The notes below the pieces were generated by a model. That model worked only from the letters and a program-made list of their open reading frames with translations, did not search any database and was not told the origin of the DNA. A program made the translations under genes and the position numbers. From Acidithiobacillus sulfuriphilus (GTDB taxonomy: Bacteria > Pseudomonadota > Gammaproteobacteria > Acidithiobacillales > Acidithiobacillaceae), in NCBI RefSeq assembly GCF_003721225.1, contig NZ_RIZI01000159.1, positions 1 to 25,370 of the forward strand: a DNA stretch of 25,370 nt, written 5' to 3'. Shown here piece after piece: positions 22,492 to 25,370 of the stretch (position 1 is its first letter; every line of letters begins with the position of its first letter).

Positions 22492-22689
22492 ATGCATCAG
22501 ATCGTGACAGAGATTGATATTGCGGCATCACCGGAGCGTGTGTGGTCGATCCTCATGGATTCCCCCGCCTATCCTCAGTGGAATCCCTTAGCGGGTTTTA
22601 ATTCGATGAATCAGGCCCTGAGGAATCGCGCGGAGGCGAGGGTCAATGCTGACCACGCACATGATGACATCTCCAAGGAGCGGTACTGA
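22492..22689 (+). pseudogene. SRPBCC-family protein, N-terminal remnant
   Basis: The frame starts MHQIVTEIDIAASPERVWSI and goes on to MDSPAYPQWNPL, the typical start of a START-like/polyketide-cyclase protein. After about 35 residues the similarity ends, and the remaining 30 residues (RNRAEARVNADHAH and onward) are unlike the family. A full protein has about 140 residues, so most of the fold is missing. The following cupin gene still has its AAGGAG, which lies inside this remnant's 3' end. Confidence 0.65.
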
Positions 22690-22690
22690 C

Positions 22691-23176
22691 ATGGATACCC
22701 GAAAACTGCTTCTTACCGCGCAGGAAATCAGTCAGATGAAGGGCGAACATAAGGTCCATTTTCTCAATCCCGGCGCCGTTCGTATCAATAAGTCTTTGGG
22801 CGATGCGGTAGGCCTCCGGCACATGGGTATACATCTCATCCAGATAGAGCCGGGTAAAGAGAGTACCGAGTACCACCTGCATCATTATGAAGAAGAAGCC
22901 GTGTACGTGCTGTCTGGTAAGGGCACGCTCACCATGGAGGGTGATCAGTATCCCATCGCCCCAGGTGACTTCGTCGGTTTTCCTTGCCATGCAGCCGCGC
23001 ACAGCATCATCAACGATGGAACGGAAACACTCGAGTGCCTGGTCATCGGTCAGCGCCTGGATCAGGATGTCGCGGATTACCCAAATCAGCATAAACGCCT
23101 ATATCGTAATAATGGGGAATGGAATCTGGTGGATATGGCAGATATCCGTGTGTTGCGCGAACCCACGCAGAAATAA
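22691..23176 (+). CDS. Cupin-domain protein
   Basis: The 161-residue product has one cupin barrel. The first motif is in ESTEYHLHHYEEEAVYVLSG (metal ligands His, His, Glu) with the following GKGTLTMEG. The second is in PGDFVGFPCHAAAHSIIN (His). A C-terminal tail contains NQHKRLYRNNGEWNLVDM. I chose ATG 22691, with AAGGAG upstream, over an ATG at 22646 inside the SRPBCC remnant. Metal binding looks intact; the substrate cannot be told. Confidence 0.85.
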   Translation: MDTRKLLLTAQEISQMKGEHKVHFLNPGAVRINKSLGDAVGLRHMGIHLIQIEPGKESTEYHLHHYEEEAVYVLSGKGTLTMEGDQYPIAPGDFVGFPCHAAAHSIINDGTETLECLVIGQRLDQDVADYPNQHKRLYRNNGEWNLVDMADIRVLREPTQK

Positions 23177-23186
23177 CAGGAAATTT

Positions 23187-23861
23187 ATGAAGCTCGCAAA
23201 ATTCGATACCCAGCCGTCACCGCACTTCCTGATGGAAAGCGCCACCGTAGATTATGCGCATGCCGATATCCGCAAGTTGGCAGCCGCGCTGTCTTCTGAC
23301 GATCCAACGGCAACCGCCAGGCATTGCTTCGAATGGGTACGCGATCACATTGCGCACAGCATGGATTTCCACCGGGAAGAAGTGACCTGCGCAGCGTCGG
23401 ATGTGTTGCAGCAAGGCACTGGTCTATGCACCGCGAAAAGTCATCTGCTCGTGGCCTTATGGCGCGCCAACCAAATCCCTGCGGGATTCTGTTATCAACG
23501 ACTGACGCTGGATGGCCCCAGTCCGCCCTACTGTACACACGGCTTCACCGCGGTCTGGCTGGATGACCGGGGCTGGTATCGTTGTGATGCTCGCGGCAAC
23601 AGCAAACCCGGGATCCACTGCGAATTCACGCCCGGACAAGAAAACCTGGCCTATCCGACTATGTATAACGGCGAGCAAACCTATCCGGAGGTTTGGGCAG
23701 AGCCTTGGCCAGATTTGCTCGCCGCCATGGGGAAGCTGCAAAACATATCGCAGTATCGGAGCCATCCCATTGATGCCCGCCCACCCGCCGCGGATTTGTG
23801 CGTAAACGAGCCTACGGGAATGAACATACATGGCGCGGAGACCGACCATGTATTGCCCTGA
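23187..23861 (+). CDS. Transglutaminase-like (cysteine protease fold) protein
   Basis: The 224-residue product has the transglutaminase core triad: Cys in QGTGLCTAKSHLLVALWRAN, His in CTHGFTAVWLDDRGW, and Asp in WYRCDARGN. There is no signal peptide, so it is cytoplasmic. Bacterial members act as amidases or proteases more often than as cross-linkers. AGGAAATTT precedes the ATG. The 3' end overlaps the next gene by 14 bases. Confidence 0.85.
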   Translation: MKLAKFDTQPSPHFLMESATVDYAHADIRKLAAALSSDDPTATARHCFEWVRDHIAHSMDFHREEVTCAASDVLQQGTGLCTAKSHLLVALWRANQIPAGFCYQRLTLDGPSPPYCTHGFTAVWLDDRGWYRCDARGNSKPGIHCEFTPGQENLAYPTMYNGEQTYPEVWAEPWPDLLAAMGKLQNISQYRSHPIDARPPAADLCVNEPTGMNIHGAETDHVLP

Positions 23862-24507
23862 CCCGTTTGCGGAAACCCGCCCGGAAATCTTGCGGGCACT
23901 GATTCAGCGTTATCCCCTCGCGACACTGGTCAGTATGGGCGGTAATGGTCTGGAGGCGAATCATATTCCCTTGTATCTCGCACCCGGGGAAGGACCGCAA
24001 CCGGTGCTGCAGGGACATGTGGCGCGCACTAATCCACTATGGCGGGAGGCGCCCCCGGACAGCGAGGTGCTGGTCATCTTTCAGGGGCCGCAACACTACA
24101 TCAGCCCCTCCTGGTACGCGACCAAGGCGGAAACCGGCAAGGTGGTGCCGACCTGGAACTATGCCGTCGTCCATGCCCACGGTCCGCTGCACGTCAGAGA
24201 CGATCCCGACTGGATACGGCAACAGATGGGCGCCCTGACCGCGCAGCAGGAGAATGGCTTTACCCCGCCCTGGCAGGTGGATGATGCGCCCCGGGACTTT
24301 ACGGAGCGGCTCATCCAGCAGGTAGTGGGCATAGAAATCCCCATTTCCCGCTGGATGGGTAAGTGGAAGGTCAGCCAGAACCAGCCGCTTTGTAACCGTG
24401 ATAGTGTCGTCGCGCACCTGGAGCAGCAAAAGCAGCCTGACTCCGGGGTCATGGCTGAATATGTTCTGGCCAGCCTGAAAGACGGCAAAAAGGACCATCC
24501 CGGATGA
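23848..24507 (+). CDS. PaiB-type FMN-binding protein
   Basis: The 219-residue product matches the PaiB family along its length: MYCPDPFAETRPEILRALI, LATLVSMGGNGLEANHIPLY, GHVARTNPLWRE, VIFQGPQHYISPSWYATK, VPTWNYAVVHAHG, and the end GKWKVSQNQ. The domain is a split-barrel flavin-binding fold. It is called a negative transcriptional regulator after Bacillus PaiB, though DNA binding is not shown for most members. GGAG lies seven bases before ATG 23848. Its stop overlaps the start of the DJ-1 remnant. Confidence 0.9.
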   Translation: MYCPDPFAETRPEILRALIQRYPLATLVSMGGNGLEANHIPLYLAPGEGPQPVLQGHVARTNPLWREAPPDSEVLVIFQGPQHYISPSWYATKAETGKVVPTWNYAVVHAHGPLHVRDDPDWIRQQMGALTAQQENGFTPPWQVDDAPRDFTERLIQQVVGIEIPISRWMGKWKVSQNQPLCNRDSVVAHLEQQKQPDSGVMAEYVLASLKDGKKDHPG

Positions 24508-24599
24508 CGATTACCGTGGGTTTTCTGGTGTTCCCGGGTCTTCAACTGCTGGATCTGGCGGGTCCCTATGAGATTTTTTCGGCACTGCACGAGGGATGA
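24504..24599 (+). pseudogene. DJ-1/PfpI-family protein, N-terminal remnant
   Basis: An ATG overlapping the PaiB stop opens a 31-codon frame: MTITVGFLVFPGLQLLDLAG, then PYEIFSALHEG and TGA. This is the first strand and helix of a DJ-1/PfpI (ThiJ-like) protein with the F-P-G-x-x-x-L-D motif. The remaining 150 or more residues are gone, replaced by the start of the acetyltransferase gene. The overlap shows it was once cotranslated with PaiB. Confidence 0.75.
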
Positions 24600-24616
24600 T
24601 TGCGGAGAGTGGATAA

Positions 24617-25057
24617 TTGCTACCCGAGATTGTGATTCGATTGTTGGCGAAGGATGAACTGGCCATGATCTTACCGCTGGTACAGGAGCTCAATCCTGGC
24701 GTACCGCCGGATGTGCTCGCGCAAAGACTTCAGGATATGACCGGACAGGGATATCGATGCGCTGCTGCTTTTATGGATGATTATTGTATCGGTGTGGCGG
24801 GCATCTGGCTGGGAACGCGTTTCTGGTGTGGACGCTATCTGGACGTCGACAACGTGATTGTCGACCCGCAGTATCGCGGTACCGGTATCGGTCAACGGCT
24901 TATGGATTGGGTAGAGAGTTACGCGCACCGAGAAGGCTGCGAAACCATGGTGCTGGATGCCTACGTCACCAACCATCCTGCGCACAAGTTCTATCAGCGT
25001 AACGGTTATCAGATCATCGGCCATCATTTCGTCAAATCATTGCGGTCCACCGGCTGA
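24617..25057 (+). CDS. GNAT-family N-acetyltransferase
   Basis: The product is about 146 residues from a TTG start with GGAGAG 9-14 bases upstream; the first in-frame ATG (24665) would lose the first strand. The fold is GNAT: an N-terminal part with MILPLVQELNPGV, central strands (GVAGIWLG), the acetyl-CoA loop RGTGIGQRLMDWVE, and a C-terminal NHPAHKFYQRNGYQIIGHHF. It should transfer an acetyl group to a small molecule or protein amine. It lies just beyond the DJ-1 remnant and may be the last member of the run. Confidence 0.85.
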   Translation: MLPEIVIRLLAKDELAMILPLVQELNPGVPPDVLAQRLQDMTGQGYRCAAAFMDDYCIGVAGIWLGTRFWCGRYLDVDNVIVDPQYRGTGIGQRLMDWVESYAHREGCETMVLDAYVTNHPAHKFYQRNGYQIIGHHFVKSLRSTG

Positions 25058-25318
25058 TCCACGAGCCCAACTGACGGCATGACGGAAGTTATGATGAGGA
25101 TGGGGCACCTCGTCAGGAGCCATGGGTGCGATAGTCTTGGGTGGCGGCAGCAGACTGGAAGCAGCCATTCATTATCGATGAGCACTTGACAGCATCCGAC
25201 CCACTCTGGCCAGTTAGCGGCGCTTCAGCAAAGGGCCGTACCTCACCAAAACAGTCATTCGTGTCAAGCCTCTGTGCGGGCCTAATTCCATTTCTACATC
25301 ATTAGGGCAATAATAGCC
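25058..25318 (+). other. 260-base region without a supported gene
   Basis: No reading frame with family support is seen on either strand. The stretch 25135-25180 (ggcagcagactggaagcagccatt) resembles part of 21083-21130, as if both derive from one lost element. Confidence 0.4.
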
Positions 25319-25370
25319 ATGATTATGCACGAGAGGGTAGAGCGGACATGGCAAGGATTGCGAGAGGTGG
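25319..25370 (+). CDS. Possible start of a CDS running off the window end
   Basis: An ATG at 25319 (or 25325) opens a frame MIMHERVERTWQGLREV that is still open at the window edge. No clear ribosome binding site is seen, and 17 codons are too few to assign a family. Confidence 0.25.
   Translation, partial: MIMHERVERTWQGLREV

Noticed and set aside
1..25370. CRISPR array, tRNA or rRNA genes
   Set aside because: No regularly spaced repeats of 25-40 bases, no cloverleaf-like segments and no conserved rRNA stretches were found by eye.

Overview
This looks like an accessory region of a moderately GC-rich proteobacterium. Protein style, the IS3-type transposases, the BrnTA and FitAB-like modules and the PaiB/cupin/SDR cluster suggest an Acidithiobacillus-like acidophile. 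That placement is inference; no rRNA or other marker gene is present. There is no tRNA, rRNA or CRISPR array. Many genes are broken by single-base frameshifts, nonsense codons or truncation, so this is a decaying mobile-DNA zone with intact islands.

1-3298: an IS3-family transposase gene (5' end outside the window) split by a 2.29-kb group II intron that encodes an intact reverse transcriptase/maturase. The second transposase exon also has a frameshift, so the insertion sequence is dead even if the intron splices. 3299-6762: an array of orphan Rhs tail fragments, each followed by small, mostly membrane, AT-rich genes. The best preserved unit is an Rhs core end with a variable tip and an adjacent four-helix membrane protein, read as a toxin/immunity pair. 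The array ends in a GH24 lysozyme fragment cut by an IS3 remnant (6720-7010).

7203-18197, all on the minus strand: the most distinctive part. A divergent HTH protein gene (18198-19349) faces an operon of a Lon-like AAA+ ATPase, a calcineurin-type metallophosphoesterase, a PPP-family phosphatase, a zeta-toxin-like P-loop kinase with a zinc-ribbon-like N-terminal half, and a second small metallophosphoesterase. The first three genes are joined by ATGA overlaps. The kinase and last phosphoesterase are broken here. A 52-residue ORF and an envelope trio follow (OmpA-like lipoprotein, five-helix membrane protein, exported vWA-like protein). Then come fragments of a second PPP phosphatase and a chimeric phosphoesterase, and finally an intact AbrB-like antitoxin/toxin pair. 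A perfect inverted repeat sits beside a good sigma-70 promoter in front of the ATPase gene. I consider this ATPase-phosphoesterase-kinase cluster the best candidate for an undescribed system.

19387-20814: two toxin-antitoxin loci on the plus strand, brnTA (toxin frameshifted, antitoxin intact, palindromic operator) and a FitAB/VapBC-type pair. 21305-25057: a tightly packed plus-strand run of small-molecule enzymes: VOC protein, SDR dehydrogenase, SRPBCC remnant, cupin, transglutaminase-like protein, PaiB-type flavin-binding protein, DJ-1/PfpI remnant and GNAT acetyltransferase. Two members are truncated relics. The last 300 bases hold no convincing complete gene.
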